A stretch of 64,000 nt of DNA from contig NZ_BOOH01000023.1 of NCBI RefSeq assembly GCF_016863135.1, forward strand, positions 62,001-126,000. The letters run 5' to 3'. Made by a program: the position numbers and the translations under genes. The DNA is from Planobispora longispora (GTDB lineage: Bacteria > Actinomycetota > Actinomycetes > Streptosporangiales > Streptosporangiaceae). The notes under the pieces are model-generated. The model was given only the letters and a program-made list of their open reading frames with translations. It had not been told where the DNA came from and made no database searches. Positions 8,418 to 20,824 of this stretch are shown here, one piece after another. Each line of letters begins with the position of its first letter. Position 1 is the first letter of the stretch.

Positions 8418-9135
8418 CTAGTAGCCGGGGAAGACGCGGCGCAGGAGGCCGAGGTCGGCGGCGACGGTCTGGGTGTCGTGACGCAGCGCGGCCAGCAAGC
8501 TGCCGGTGCTGCCGGTGCTGCTTCGGCTGCCGCGCAGCATTTTGCCGTCGACCGCCAGGCCGACCGACGGTGTCCGGCGCGCGCGATGGTCATCGGCTTC
8601 GGGCAGGGGGCGGGTGGCAAGGGTGGCCAGGTAGCCGCAGGTCGCGACGTCGAAGGCATCACCGTCCAGGCGTGACAGCAGGCGCCGCAGGGTGCCGGCG
8701 GCCAGGGGGGCGGTGCCGGGCAGCCCGGCACGGGCCAGCAGGTCGGGGTCGTATCCGCTGATGCATCGGGTGATCGCTGCCAGGGAGGCGGCCCCGCCGA
8801 GCACCGCGATCAGGGATAACGCCAGCAGTGAGCCCAGGCGGTAGCGGCGTCCCCGGCGGCTGCGCGGGTCGGGCGGTGTGTCCAGGACGTCGGCCGGGGC
8901 GGGCAGGTCGTCGGGGCTGGCGATGGGGGCGGTGGAGGTGACGTGCTCGCGGTGGTGGGTGAGCACGTCGATAGGGGATGATGGCACGCGAACGCGGCCC
9001 CTGTTCTTGATCGGCTGGCTTCGACAACCGTCGATCATCAGGAGTCGCGTTTGCCGTCTCCAGGCCGGGGTGCCCTCAATCGCTCGCCCGTGTCAGGGTG
9101 CAGCCGTCTCACCAGCCGAGAACGCCTCGGCCTTG
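8418..9135 (-). mobile_element. Truncated ISAs1-family insertion sequence, left end plus N-terminal transposase
   Basis: The element's outer left end lies at 9135. A transposase frame runs from ATG 9038 to a stop at 8418 (206 residues). It contains the family's N-terminal associated domain: GSLLALSLIAVLGGAASLAAITR, GYDPDLLARAGL, LSRLDGDAFDVATCGYLATLA and GLAVDGKMLRGSR. It ends soon after LLAALRHDTQ, so the rest of the catalytic domain and the right end are missing. The outermost 239 bases (8897-9135) recur inverted at 10186-10424. The copy is inactive. Confidence 0.82.
8897..9135. repeat. Left arm of a 239-bp near-perfect inverted repeat
   Basis: This segment is the reverse complement of 10186-10424 with one mismatch found by eye (A at 9114 against C at 10207). 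It comprises the ISAs1 left end and the first part of the transposase gene. The two arms face each other across about 1.05 kb that carries one intact gene. Confidence 0.9.
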
Positions 9136-9356
9136 GGCCGGGGCGTGTCCCGGACCGAGGAAACGGTAGTCACCCGCGCACACGTCCGGCGGATTATCGG
9201 CCAATTCGCCACTCCGCGCCACTGAATTTTTAAATGTGTGCAGTTTGGTTAATTAAGCGTCTGTGTGCACTTCTGCACGGAACGGTTACGTCGCTTCCGT
9301 GCAGTGTTCTCTCCGGGTTGACCAAGCCCACACAGAGAACAGAAAGGCAATCCGAA

Positions 9357-10049
9357 ATGCCGATGAACAAGAAGGCCCTCGGTCTCGCCGTCCTGGCCGG
9401 TGCGACGGCGGCGCTGCTCGGCGGGCCCGGCCCGGCGGCAGGGGCGGTGACCGGCCCGCCCGTTCAACCCACGGCCCCGGCGGCGCAGTTCACTCCCCCG
9501 GCAGTACAGCCCACGACCTCGGCGGCGCAGCCCACGACCCTGGCGGCGCAGCCCGCCACCGGTCCGGCAACGCGGGCCGCAGCCGCGGCCCCCCTGCTGG
9601 TCGGGCTGATCCCGCAGCACGTTCCGCAGACCGACGGGCTGAGAATGGCCCTCACTGCGGGCCTCCCGCCGACGCCGGGAGTCACCGGCATCAGGGTGAC
9701 CCAGGAGCCGGACCTCAGCCTGCAGACGCAGAAGTGGGAGCTGCGCTTCGCTCCCGGCGGCGCCGTTCTGCAGATCGTCAACGCCCACACCGGCCTGTGC
9801 CTGAGGGGTTCCAGCGTGGCCGGCGACATCGTTCGCCAGGTCAAGTGCCTCCCCTCGGCGTCGGTCGACGATTCCCGCCAGTTCTGGCGGGACCGCCAGA
9901 CCCTGCACAACGGCGTCGTCGTCCACCGCTACGAGAACGCGGACAGCAAGCTGTACATGGGAATCAGGAACAGTTCCCCGCAGAAGGGCGCGCTTCTGGA
10001 ATCACAGGTCCTCAACAACCTGCCCAGCCAGAAGTTCAAGCTGAAGTGA
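9357..10049 (+). CDS. Secreted protein with ricin-type beta-trefoil-like domain
   Basis: A 230-residue exported protein. The Sec signal peptide is MNKKALG plus a hydrophobic run, with likely cleavage after AAGA near residue 30. A low-complexity linker (about 35-70) repeats a QPTT.AA unit. From about 95 to the end there is a RICIN-like carbohydrate-binding domain, with ILQ/IVNAHTGLCLRG, QFWRD and a terminal QKFKLK. The ATG at 9357 has AAAGG 10 bases upstream; an in-frame ATG at 9363 is also possible. It sits alone between the inverted ISAs1 arms, behind an AT-rich leader (9225-9260) unlike the rest of the window, so it may have been acquired with the IS remnants. The ligand is unknown. Confidence 0.78.
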   Translation: MPMNKKALGLAVLAGATAALLGGPGPAAGAVTGPPVQPTAPAAQFTPPAVQPTTSAAQPTTLAAQPATGPATRAAAAAPLLVGLIPQHVPQTDGLRMALTAGLPPTPGVTGIRVTQEPDLSLQTQKWELRFAPGGAVLQIVNAHTGLCLRGSSVAGDIVRQVKCLPSASVDDSRQFWRDRQTLHNGVVVHRYENADSKLYMGIRNSSPQKGALLESQVLNNLPSQKFKLK

Positions 10050-10114
10050 GGGCAGTGAGCTGACCGGCACGGGCCGAAGGCCATTTGCGGAAAACAGGCC
10101 CGGGTCAGATTCAG

Positions 10115-10158
10115 GGATCCCGTCCGGCGATTTCACCGGGCGGGATCCGTCTTTTTCC
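10115..10158 (+). terminator. Rho-independent terminator of the ricin-like gene
   Basis: A 13-bp stem (10115-10127 with 10136-10148, one G-U pair) closes an 8-base loop and is followed by a T-rich tail (TCTTTTTCC). This is the clearest intrinsic terminator in the window and ends transcription before the right-hand IS copy. Confidence 0.85.
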
Positions 10159-10185
10159 GATGACCCACCGGCGGTCCCTGCACTC

Positions 10186-10424
10186 CAAGGCCGAGGCGTT
10201 CTCGGCCGGTGAGACGGCTGCACCCTGACACGGGCGAGCGATTGAGGGCACCCCGGCCTGGAGACGGCAAACGCGACTCCTGATGATCGACGGTTGTCGA
10301 AGCCAGCCGATCAAGAACAGGGGCCGCGTTCGCGTGCCATCATCCCCTATCGACGTGCTCACCCACCACCGCGAGCACGTCACCTCCACCGCCCCCATCG
10401 CCAGCCCCGACGACCTGCCCGCCC
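10186..10424. repeat. Right arm of the 239-bp inverted repeat
   Basis: Reverse complement of 8897-9135 with a single mismatch. The identity stops at 10424, where the internal deletion of this IS copy begins to differ (GCCCTGG against GCCCCGG in the other copy). Confidence 0.9.
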
Positions 10425-10864
10425 TGGCCGACGCCCTGCGCACCCAAGACACCCACGCCCGCCACCTCGTCGCCGCCGGCGGCCACTACCTGTTCATCGT
10501 CAAGGCCAACCAACCCCCACTGCAACGCCGCCTCAAGGCGCTGCCCTGGCGCCAGGCCCTGCTCAACCACCGCAGCGATGAGCGCGCCCACAGCCGCCGT
10601 GAGATCCGCCGGATGAAGATCTGCACCGTCCGGCCCGACCTGCCCTTCCCGCACGCCGCCCAGGCCCTGCAGGTCAAGCGCCGCCGCCCGGGTCATGGCC
10701 GGCTTCCGCAACCTGGCCATCGGCCTGGCCCGCCTGATCGGCCATCGGCCTGGCCCGCCTGATCGGTTGGAGCAACATCGCCGCCGCCACCGACCATTAC
10801 CGCTGTCATCCCGCCGACGGTCTTCAGCTACTCGGTCTCACAACATGAGAACGCTTCGGCCCTG
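10186..10864 (+). mobile_element. Internally deleted ISAs1-family copy with both ends (MITE-like)
   Basis: Both termini can be aligned: the left end reads CAAGGCCGAGGCGTTCTC and the right end, reversed, reads CAGGGCCGAAGCGTTCTC; both continue to GTGAGAC. Between them the frame from ATG 10283 starts like the left copy, then jumps at PDDLPALADALRTQDTHA directly into the catalytic C-terminal part (HYLFIVKANQPPL, then RREIRRMKICTVRP). The deletion joined two GGCCGACG.CCTG sequences. At 679 bp it is about half a normal member and makes no transposase, but it could be moved in trans. I found no target-site duplication. Confidence 0.78.
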
Positions 10865-11096
10865 ATCGTCCACCACCCTCTGAACACGGGTTCTGGCACC
10901 CGATGAGGGCGATCGCCCCGCTTGAAAGCGGGCGGCCGTGCACCATGTCGCCTGACTCGGCGAATGCGGGATGCATGCGGGATGATCACGCAGATGATGC
11001 GATCCATCCAGGGCACCCGCACAGGTCAGACGGTATAAATCAGCCGTACGGCCGCCGCTCTCCTGACGCGGCTTCGATTTGCTTGCCGGAGCCCGG
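10865..11096. other. Non-coding stretch between IS end and sigma-factor remnant
   Basis: No gene recognised. The sequence is G+C-poorer than average with several short frames that do not resemble known families. Confidence 0.3.
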
Positions 11097-11429
11097 CTCC
11101 TTCCCCGGAGCGGACGGACCGGCCGCAGATCGCGGTGCTGTACCTGTGGCTCGAACGGCTCCACCCGACCGCGCCGGTACGGCTCAGCCGGGTGGTGGCG
11201 GTCGCCAAGGCCCACGGGCCGGCCCGCGGGCTGGCACTGCTCGACGACCTCGACCGGCGCCACGGGCTGGACCGGGAACCGCTGACCCGGCAGCGGGAAC
11301 GTGCGGTGCGCGCCCACCTTCTCCGGATGACCGGCGACGCGGGCGGCGCTGTACCGCCGGGCGGCCGCCCCGACCGGCAACCAGGTCGAGCGGCGATACC
11401 TGCTCGGCCTGGCCGACCGTCACAGCTGA
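11097..11429 (+). pseudogene. C-terminal remnant of an ECF sigma factor (DUF6596 type)
   Basis: One frame gives SPERTDRPQIAVLYLWLERL, then RLSRVVAVAKAHGPARGLALLDDL and RAVRAHLLRMTGDAGGA. One base later the homology continues in another frame as LYRRAAAPTGNQVERRYLLGLADRHS and a stop. The pattern of a WPQIA.LY segment, a GP..GL.ALD segment, HRLHAVRAHLL and a terminal R.YL matches the long C-terminal helical domain of SigJ-like sigma factors. Regions 2 and 4 are absent, so it is a frameshifted fragment. A second, intact sigma gene at 4308 is unrelated in its C-terminal part. Confidence 0.6.
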
Positions 11430-11620
11430 AGGTGCGGCCGCAGCGGGCGAAGGCATGGTAGACGGCGCGGAGCTCCGCGTCGCGCCATCCATCAAATCCG
11501 GCATTCATAACTCAATCGCCCGACTTATCCGGGTTTATCTGAATAAAGTTCGGCGTGATCGGACAGTGACCACCGCCTTCGCGCAAGGGCGGCGGCGAGG
11601 GGACGGAGCGGCGGGCGGCC

Positions 11621-12361
11621 ATGGATCGGATCGGGGACGATCTGCTGAAGGTCATGGTGGCGGAGCTCGGGTACCGCGAGGGCGCCGGGCAGCGCACCAA
11701 GTTCGGCGAGTGGTACTCCACCCACGTGGTCCAGGACACCCAGTACCGCACGGCCCCCTGGTGCGACATGTTCATCGCCTGGGCCGCGGAACGGGCCGGG
11801 GTGGAGGAGTACGTCGGCCAGTTCGCCTGGACCCCCTCCCACGCCCGCTGGTTCGAGACCCAGGGCGCCTGGTCCAGCACGCCGGAGCCCGGTGCGCTGG
11901 TCTTCTTCGACTGGTCGGGCGGGAAGAACATCAAGGGAGTGGACCACGTCGGCGTGGTCGAGCGGGTGGACGGTGGAACGATCCACACCATCGAGGCGAA
12001 CGTCGACCGGGTCTGGCTGAAGCGCAAGGCCCGCGACGAGAGCAAGGTCGTCGGCTACGGGCTGCCGCGCAAGGTCGCGGAGAACCTCACGCTGGGCGCC
12101 GAGGACACCGCCGAGACCCCGGCCGAGGTGGCCCCGGCGCCGGCCGCCGAATCCGTGTCCCTCGTCCTGTACGACCCCGAGGGAACGTTCCCCCTTCTGG
12201 ACCCCCTGCCGCTGACGACGCTGATCGCCTTCGTCCTCGGCTGGACGTTCCTCATCGCCAAGTGGCACCCCCGCCCTCCGGCGAGCGGCCGGCACCGCAG
12301 GCGCAGGGAGCGGGACCCGCGGAGCCGTCCCGGAGCCCGGCACTCGTCGCGAGTTGATTAA
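11621..12361 (+). CDS. CHAP-domain protein with C-terminal membrane anchor
   Basis: A 246-residue protein whose N-terminal two thirds is a CHAP (NlpC/P60-like amidase) domain. The catalytic Cys48 is in APWCDMF and His109 in GVDHVGVVE, with the core FAWTPSHARWF and PGALVFFDW between. A Pro/Ala linker follows near 165-180, then one hydrophobic segment near 205-222 and a basic tail. There is no N-terminal signal peptide, which is unusual for a peptidoglycan hydrolase; the C-terminal helix may anchor it. ATG 11621 fits the domain start. Its TAA is immediately followed by an iron box for the next gene. Confidence 0.8.
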   Translation: MDRIGDDLLKVMVAELGYREGAGQRTKFGEWYSTHVVQDTQYRTAPWCDMFIAWAAERAGVEEYVGQFAWTPSHARWFETQGAWSSTPEPGALVFFDWSGGKNIKGVDHVGVVERVDGGTIHTIEANVDRVWLKRKARDESKVVGYGLPRKVAENLTLGAEDTAETPAEVAPAPAAESVSLVLYDPEGTFPLLDPLPLTTLIAFVLGWTFLIAKWHPRPPASGRHRRRRERDPRSRPGARHSSRVD

Positions 12362-12380
12362 TTAGGATAGGCAAAGCTAA
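12362..12380 (+). promoter_or_regulatory. Iron box (IdeR/DmdR-type operator)
   Basis: TTAGGATAGGCAAAGCTAA matches the 19-base actinobacterial iron-box consensus (TTAGGTTAGGCTAACCTAA) at 16 positions. It lies 42 bases before the start of a siderophore-interacting protein, where Fe2+-loaded IdeR/DmdR would repress. The function is established for the motif class; its use here is inferred. Confidence 0.8.
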
Positions 12381-12422
12381 GTTGCTCTTGGAGGCATCCC
12401 CGAGCGAAGGCGGCGAATCACC

Positions 12423-13382
12423 GTGAGCACCGAGCAGACCGTGGAGCGGACCGAGGCGCAGGCCGCCGGGAGCGCCGCGGAAGCGGCTGAGGAGATCCTC
12501 GCCTTCCGCTCCTTCCGTCTCCAGGTCCTGCGGACGCGGCGGCTCAGCCCGAGCTTCATGCGGGTCACCTTCACCGGCGACGACCTGGCCGCCTTCGCCG
12601 ACAACGGCCACGACCAGCGGATCAAGATAATCCTCCCGCTGCCCGACGGCACCTTCAGCCCGATCGGCGACGGCTCCGACTGGTACTTCCGGTGGCGGGC
12701 GCTGCCCGAGGCGCTGCGCAACCCGATCCGCACCTACACCGTGCGCGCCGTACGGCGGGAGGCGCGCGAGCTCGACGTGGACTTCGTGCTCCACGGCGAC
12801 ATCAGCCCCGCGTCCCGGTGGGCGACCTACGCCGCCCCCGGCCACCCGGTCGTGGTGATCGGCCCCAACGCCGCCTTCCCCGGCCCGGCCGGCGGCCAGG
12901 AGTGGGCTCCCCCGGCCGGGACGGCCCGCATGCTGCTGGCCGGCGACGAGACCGCGGTCCCCGCGATCGCCTCCATCGCCGAATCCCTCCCCGGGGACGC
13001 GCGGGCCCGGGTCCTGCTGGAGGTGCCGGAGGCCGGCGACGAGCTCCCCCTCACCGTCCCGCCGGGCGTGGAGGTCACCTGGCTGCCCCGCGAGGGCGCC
13101 CGCCACGGCGACCTGCTCGTGCCCGCCGTACGCGAGGCGCTCGCCGGGCTCGGCGTGTCAGGCGGCGCGCAGGAGGCGCTGGAGGACGTCGACGTGGACG
13201 CCGACATCCTCTGGGAGGTGCCCGAGCCCGCCGCTCGGGGCGGCGGCTTCTACGCCTGGCTGGCCGGTGAGGCCGGGGTGGTCAAGACGCTCCGCCGCCA
13301 CCTGGTGCAGGAGGCCGGGGTCGACCGCTCGGCGGTCGCGTTCATGGGCTACTGGCGGATGGGCCGCTCCGAGAGCGAGTGA
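12423..13382 (+). CDS. Siderophore-interacting protein (FAD-dependent ferric-siderophore reductase)
   Basis: A 319-residue cytoplasmic flavoprotein of the SIP/ViuB family, which reduces imported ferric siderophores to release Fe2+. The FAD-binding RTYTVR motif is near residue 100, followed by DVDFVLHG. The NAD(P)H-binding part has LLAGDETAVPAIASI near 180-195. The C-terminus has the family signature AVAFMGYWRMG. GTG at 12423 is preceded by GAAGG. The iron box directly upstream implies expression under iron limitation. The nearest neighbours are not siderophore synthesis genes. Confidence 0.93.
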   Translation: MSTEQTVERTEAQAAGSAAEAAEEILAFRSFRLQVLRTRRLSPSFMRVTFTGDDLAAFADNGHDQRIKIILPLPDGTFSPIGDGSDWYFRWRALPEALRNPIRTYTVRAVRREARELDVDFVLHGDISPASRWATYAAPGHPVVVIGPNAAFPGPAGGQEWAPPAGTARMLLAGDETAVPAIASIAESLPGDARARVLLEVPEAGDELPLTVPPGVEVTWLPREGARHGDLLVPAVREALAGLGVSGGAQEALEDVDVDADILWEVPEPAARGGGFYAWLAGEAGVVKTLRRHLVQEAGVDRSAVAFMGYWRMGRSESE

Positions 13383-13499
13383 GCGAGCGGCGGGTCGCGG
13401 CGCCCCGGATCCGGCCCTCCGGATCGGGGGCGGGTCGCGGCGGCCCGGCCCGATCCTCGCGGGCCAGGCCGTTCACGTGACTCTGGCAGGATGCGGATC

Positions 13500-14132
13500 A
13501 TGCCTATCGACCCCCACCTCCTCGCCCTCTTCACCGTCACCACGATCGTCGCGATGATCACCCCCGGTCCGGACATGTTGTTCGTGCTGGGATGCGGGAT
13601 GCGCGGCGGCCCGCGCGCCGGCCTGCTCGCCACGGCCGGCGTGGCGAGCAGCGAGGCCGTCCACGTCGCCGTGGCCGCCGCGGGACTGGCCGCGCTGTTC
13701 GAGGCGGTGCCGGTCGCCTTCACGATCGTGCGGATCGCCGGAGCCGCGTACCTGATCTACCTGGGCGTCCAGATCCTGCGCAACCGCGGCAACGGCGACC
13801 TCGACGCGGCCGCGACCGGCGGAGGGATCTCGGGCCGCCGGGCGTTCCTCAGCGGCCTGATGACCAACTTGCTCAACCCCAAGATGGTCACCTTCACGAT
13901 CGCCTTCCTGCCCCAGTTCATCGACCCGGCACTGGGACAGGTGTGGCTGCAGTTCACGATCCTCGGCGCCATCCTGATCGCGCTGGAGTTCCTGGTCGAC
14001 GGCACGGTCGGCGTGCTCGCCGGCCGGATCGGCGGCTGGCTGCGCACCCGGCACGCCGCCCGGCGCCGCATCGACACCGCCACGGGCGGCATCTTCGTCG
14101 GGCTCGGGGTGAAGCTGGCCGTCGACAGCTGA
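13500..14132 (+). CDS. LysE/RhtB family amino-acid exporter
   Basis: A 210-residue inner-membrane exporter with about six helices. The family signature MITPGPDMLFVLG lies in helix 1, and FLSGLMTNLLNPKMVTF is the central conserved LNPK motif. Members export Lys, Thr, homoserine lactones or related compounds; the substrate here is unknown. I chose the ATG at 13500 because AGG at 13488-13490 is 9 bases upstream; the in-frame ATG at 13491 directly abuts that AGG. Confidence 0.9.
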   Translation: MPIDPHLLALFTVTTIVAMITPGPDMLFVLGCGMRGGPRAGLLATAGVASSEAVHVAVAAAGLAALFEAVPVAFTIVRIAGAAYLIYLGVQILRNRGNGDLDAAATGGGISGRRAFLSGLMTNLLNPKMVTFTIAFLPQFIDPALGQVWLQFTILGAILIALEFLVDGTVGVLAGRIGGWLRTRHAARRRIDTATGGIFVGLGVKLAVDS

Positions 14133-14325
14133 CGCCCGCCCGGACCACCGGCGGCGCGGTCAGGAGAATCCCCTGCGGAGCTCCGGAGCGAGCGTCCGCA
14201 GCCAGGCCCCGGAGAAGGCCGGCTCATCCGCGCGCCGGCGGGCTTGATCGCGAATTGGGCCTGCCCCCGCGGAGATCCTCCGGCTACCCTCCGCCTAGGG
14301 GTCGTGGGAAACGGGGTGTCTCACC

Positions 14326-16110
14326 ATGGGGTCGTTCCGCCGCATGCTCGCGCGCGCGCTGACTGTCTCGTTGTTGTCCATGTTCGTCGTGGCGTCGCCC
14401 GCGGCGGCCCGGACCGCCACGGCGACCATCGTGCTCCAACCTCGGGCCTGGACTTACACGTCCTCGCTCCAGCCCGGCGAGAGCCACTGGAAGGAGCCCG
14501 CGGACCTGCCCGTCGGCCTGATGGGCGAGCCCCCGGCGGTGCACCGGGCGTACTACGCCTACGACGTCTCCGCGCTGACCGGCAAGAAGATCGTCGAGGC
14601 CCGGCTGACGCTGGTGCGCCCCGCGCTGGACTGCGCGGAGCGGATCCGCAGCTTCCAGCTGTGGCAGACCGGTCCCATCAGCAGGCACACCGACGGGAAG
14701 CACCAGCCGGAGTGGATCAGCTCGCTCTACGCGGTGCCCGGGGAATGGGCGTGCCGCCCCAGCCCGTCGTACGAGCTCGTGGCGACCCCCACGACGGCCT
14801 GGGAGAACGGCGTGGCGACCTACGGCGTTCGCGGCTCCTTCGAGGACCGGCCGCAGGGTCCCCTCGTCTTCCGGAATGATCCGCAGCTGCGGATCACCTA
14901 CGAGTACGAGGAGAAGGACCCCTTCCCCGGCGACCCGACGCTGCCCGTCGACGCCGCCTCTCCCGACGCCTGGACCCATGTGGACTCGCGGCGCCGTCAC
15001 GAGCCGCACTGGAAGGAGGAGACGCCGCTGCCCGTCGGCCGCCGGGACCGGCACGGCGTCACCCGGTCGTTCCTCAGATTCGACCTGGCCACGCTCCCCG
15101 CGGGCAGGCCGGTCGAGGCCAGGCTCTTCGTGCGGCGGGCCGACACGTGCCGGGTGGGCGAGAAAACCATCGAACTGTGGCAGACCGGCCCCATCGACGA
15201 GCGCACCACCTGGCACCGGCAGCCGACGTGGCTGCGGCTGATCGACACCTACGCCTGGGGTTCGTGCGACGACGAGTCCGGGACGACCCTGCTGTTCGAC
15301 GCCACAGAGGCGGTGACGGAAGCGCGGGCCGCGGGGAAGAACACGGTGACGTTCGGGCTGCGGTCGTCGCGGGAGCGGGACCCTGGGGGCGCCTACCTGA
15401 TCGGCCACGATTCGCTGCTGCGCGTCAGTTCCCTCCCGCCGCTGAGGCCGCCCGCCGAGATCATGACCGACAGGTCCGGCTATCACTGGCCGGATCCCCC
15501 CGGCGGCCGGGTCCCGCCCTTCCCCTGTACGGCGGGGGCCGGCCGGCCGTACATTCCCTACTTCCCCCGCCCCGAGGCGATCTTCAGCGGCGGCGCCCAC
15601 CCGCTGAGCACCCGCTGGCAGTGGGAGACCCTCGAAGGCGTGGCCGTTCACGAGGAGGTCGCCTACGTGGAGTACAACGGCCTCTCGATGGGCTCCCCAC
15701 GGGGTGCGGACGGCGAGTCCTACCGGTGGCGGGTGCGCTCGGAGGACCGCTACGGGCAGGTGAGCGAGTGGAGTCCGTGGTGTGAGTACACGGTGGACAT
15801 CACCAGGCCCGCCCCCGCCGTGGTCACCGCGACCCCCTACAGCGGTCTCGATCTCGTCGGCGGGCCCGGCGTCCCGGGCCGGTTCACGTTCGCCCCCAAC
15901 GGGGCGAAGGACGTGACGGACTATTACTACACGGTGCCGCCCGCGGAGCGATGGCAGCACGTCCCGGCCGGCCCCGACGGGTCCGTCACCCTGACGTGGA
16001 CACCCCGGACCGCCGGGCTCCACCAGATGGCGGTGTTCAGCGTCGACCGCGCGGGCAATCGCGCCGACCTCACCTCCTACTACTTCGCCGTGGCGGCCCC
16101 GCCCCAGTGA
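14326..16110 (+). CDS. Large secreted protein with two DNRLRE-like repeats
   Basis: A 594-residue exported protein. It has a signal peptide (basic start, hydrophobic 10-25, AAA-R cleavage near 28). Two homologous modules follow (about 40-195 and 210-380). Each has HWKEP/HWKEE..LPVG, a Y/FLRFD strand, an EARL strand and the near-identical F/IELWQTGPI followed by QPEW or QPTW, like DNRLRE beta domains of surface proteins. The remaining third resembles fibronectin-type folds (YRWRVRSEDRYGQVSEWSPW, then GLHQMAVFSVDRAGNRAD). It is probably cell-wall-associated or released. No catalytic motif is seen, and the start is ATG 14326. Confidence 0.75.
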   Translation: MGSFRRMLARALTVSLLSMFVVASPAAARTATATIVLQPRAWTYTSSLQPGESHWKEPADLPVGLMGEPPAVHRAYYAYDVSALTGKKIVEARLTLVRPALDCAERIRSFQLWQTGPISRHTDGKHQPEWISSLYAVPGEWACRPSPSYELVATPTTAWENGVATYGVRGSFEDRPQGPLVFRNDPQLRITYEYEEKDPFPGDPTLPVDAASPDAWTHVDSRRRHEPHWKEETPLPVGRRDRHGVTRSFLRFDLATLPAGRPVEARLFVRRADTCRVGEKTIELWQTGPIDERTTWHRQPTWLRLIDTYAWGSCDDESGTTLLFDATEAVTEARAAGKNTVTFGLRSSRERDPGGAYLIGHDSLLRVSSLPPLRPPAEIMTDRSGYHWPDPPGGRVPPFPCTAGAGRPYIPYFPRPEAIFSGGAHPLSTRWQWETLEGVAVHEEVAYVEYNGLSMGSPRGADGESYRWRVRSEDRYGQVSEWSPWCEYTVDITRPAPAVVTATPYSGLDLVGGPGVPGRFTFAPNGAKDVTDYYYTVPPAERWQHVPAGPDGSVTLTWTPRTAGLHQMAVFSVDRAGNRADLTSYYFAVAAPPQ

Positions 16111-16137
16111 ACGATGGGGCGGGCTCCGGAGCCGGCG

Positions 16138-16779
16138 TCACCGGCGAATGTAGCCGTCGAGGCGGGCGGCCAGCTCCTCTGGCCGCGAGAGCATCACCAT
16201 GTGGCCGCCGTCGATCTCCTCGGGGGTGACGCCCAGACGTTCACGCGCGATCCCGCGCATGAACTCCGGGCGGAAGAAGCGGTCGTCGCGGCAGACCAGG
16301 ACCTTGGTCGGCACGTCGGGCCAGGCGGTCAGCGGCCAGGGCTCGACCAGCGAGCGCTCGGCATGGCCCTGGCCGCGGCGCATCGCCTCGTCGGCCAGGG
16401 CGGGCGGCAGGTCGTGGCAGAAGGTCTCGGCCGGGTCGCCGCCGGGATCCTCGAACCCGGTCGCGGTCCACCAGTCACCGGGAGGCTCGCCCGGCGCGGG
16501 GATCATGGCCGCCAGCATCACCAGCAGGTCGGCCCGGACCCGGTCGCACACCAGCGGGCCGACGAACCCGCCCCAGGAGTGGGCCACCACGACCACGTCG
16601 CCGCGCTCGCCGACCGCCTCGACCACCGTGTCGGCGAGCTCGGCCAGCCCTGCCTTCTCGTCGGCGAGGGGCAGGTCGACGGCGACGACGTCGTGACCCC
16701 GCGCGCGCAGCTCGGGATCGAGAAGGTGCCACTGCCAGGCGACACCCCCACCGCCGTGGATCAGAACGAACGTGGCCAT
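16138..16779 (-). CDS. Alpha/beta hydrolase
   Basis: A 213-residue alpha/beta hydrolase of the short esterase type. It opens with FVLIHGGGGVAWQW (oxyanion hole), has the nucleophile elbow AHSWGG (Ser near 68) and the catalytic His in GGHMVMLSRPEEL near 197. The acid is probably the Asp in CRDDRFF. There is no signal peptide. It lies downstream of cobN on the same strand but about 195 bases away, so it is not clearly part of the cobalamin unit. The substrate is unknown. Confidence 0.88.
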   Translation of the reverse strand: MATFVLIHGGGGVAWQWHLLDPELRARGHDVVAVDLPLADEKAGLAELADTVVEAVGERGDVVVVAHSWGGFVGPLVCDRVRADLLVMLAAMIPAPGEPPGDWWTATGFEDPGGDPAETFCHDLPPALADEAMRRGQGHAERSLVEPWPLTAWPDVPTKVLVCRDDRFFRPEFMRGIARERLGVTPEEIDGGHMVMLSRPEELAARLDGYIRR

Positions 16780-16973
16780 GGGCGTGTTTCCCTCCGCGTG
16801 CGACCGCCTTCGGTATCGGAGAGGATTCTCGCCGCCGCCACCGACAGTTTCCGGTCCGGTTCAGGGGACGGCTCAGCCATGTACGGAGCGGGGGGTCGAC
16901 GATCGCGGCGGCGCGGTTCGGCCGCGGTTCCCGGGACCGGCCCCGGGCCCGCGTCCGGCCTCCTCCGGCGGGT

Positions 16974-20704
<3,731 letters not shown>

Positions 20705-20708
<4 letters not shown>

Positions 20709-20782
20709 GCGTCACGCCCCGCCGGAGTCTCGGCGAGGCCGGGGGGCGTCGCGGAACGGCGGGAAGACGGCGAAGAGCGCAC
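20705..20782 (-). CDS. Short upstream ORF coupled to cobN
   Basis: A 25-residue reading frame (GTG 20782, MRSSPSSRRSATPPGLAETP and on) has a strong GGGAGG 8 bases before its start. It ends in a GTGA that overlaps the cobN GTG. cobN itself has no good ribosome-binding site of its own, so its translation probably depends on reinitiation after this frame. The peptide is Ser/Pro/Arg-rich and unlikely to have a function beyond coupling. It lies between the riboswitch and cobN. Confidence 0.5.
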
Positions 20783-20824
20783 GGCGGTTTCCTCCCTCGG
20801 GGTCCTCGCCCCGGGTCGTCGTCG

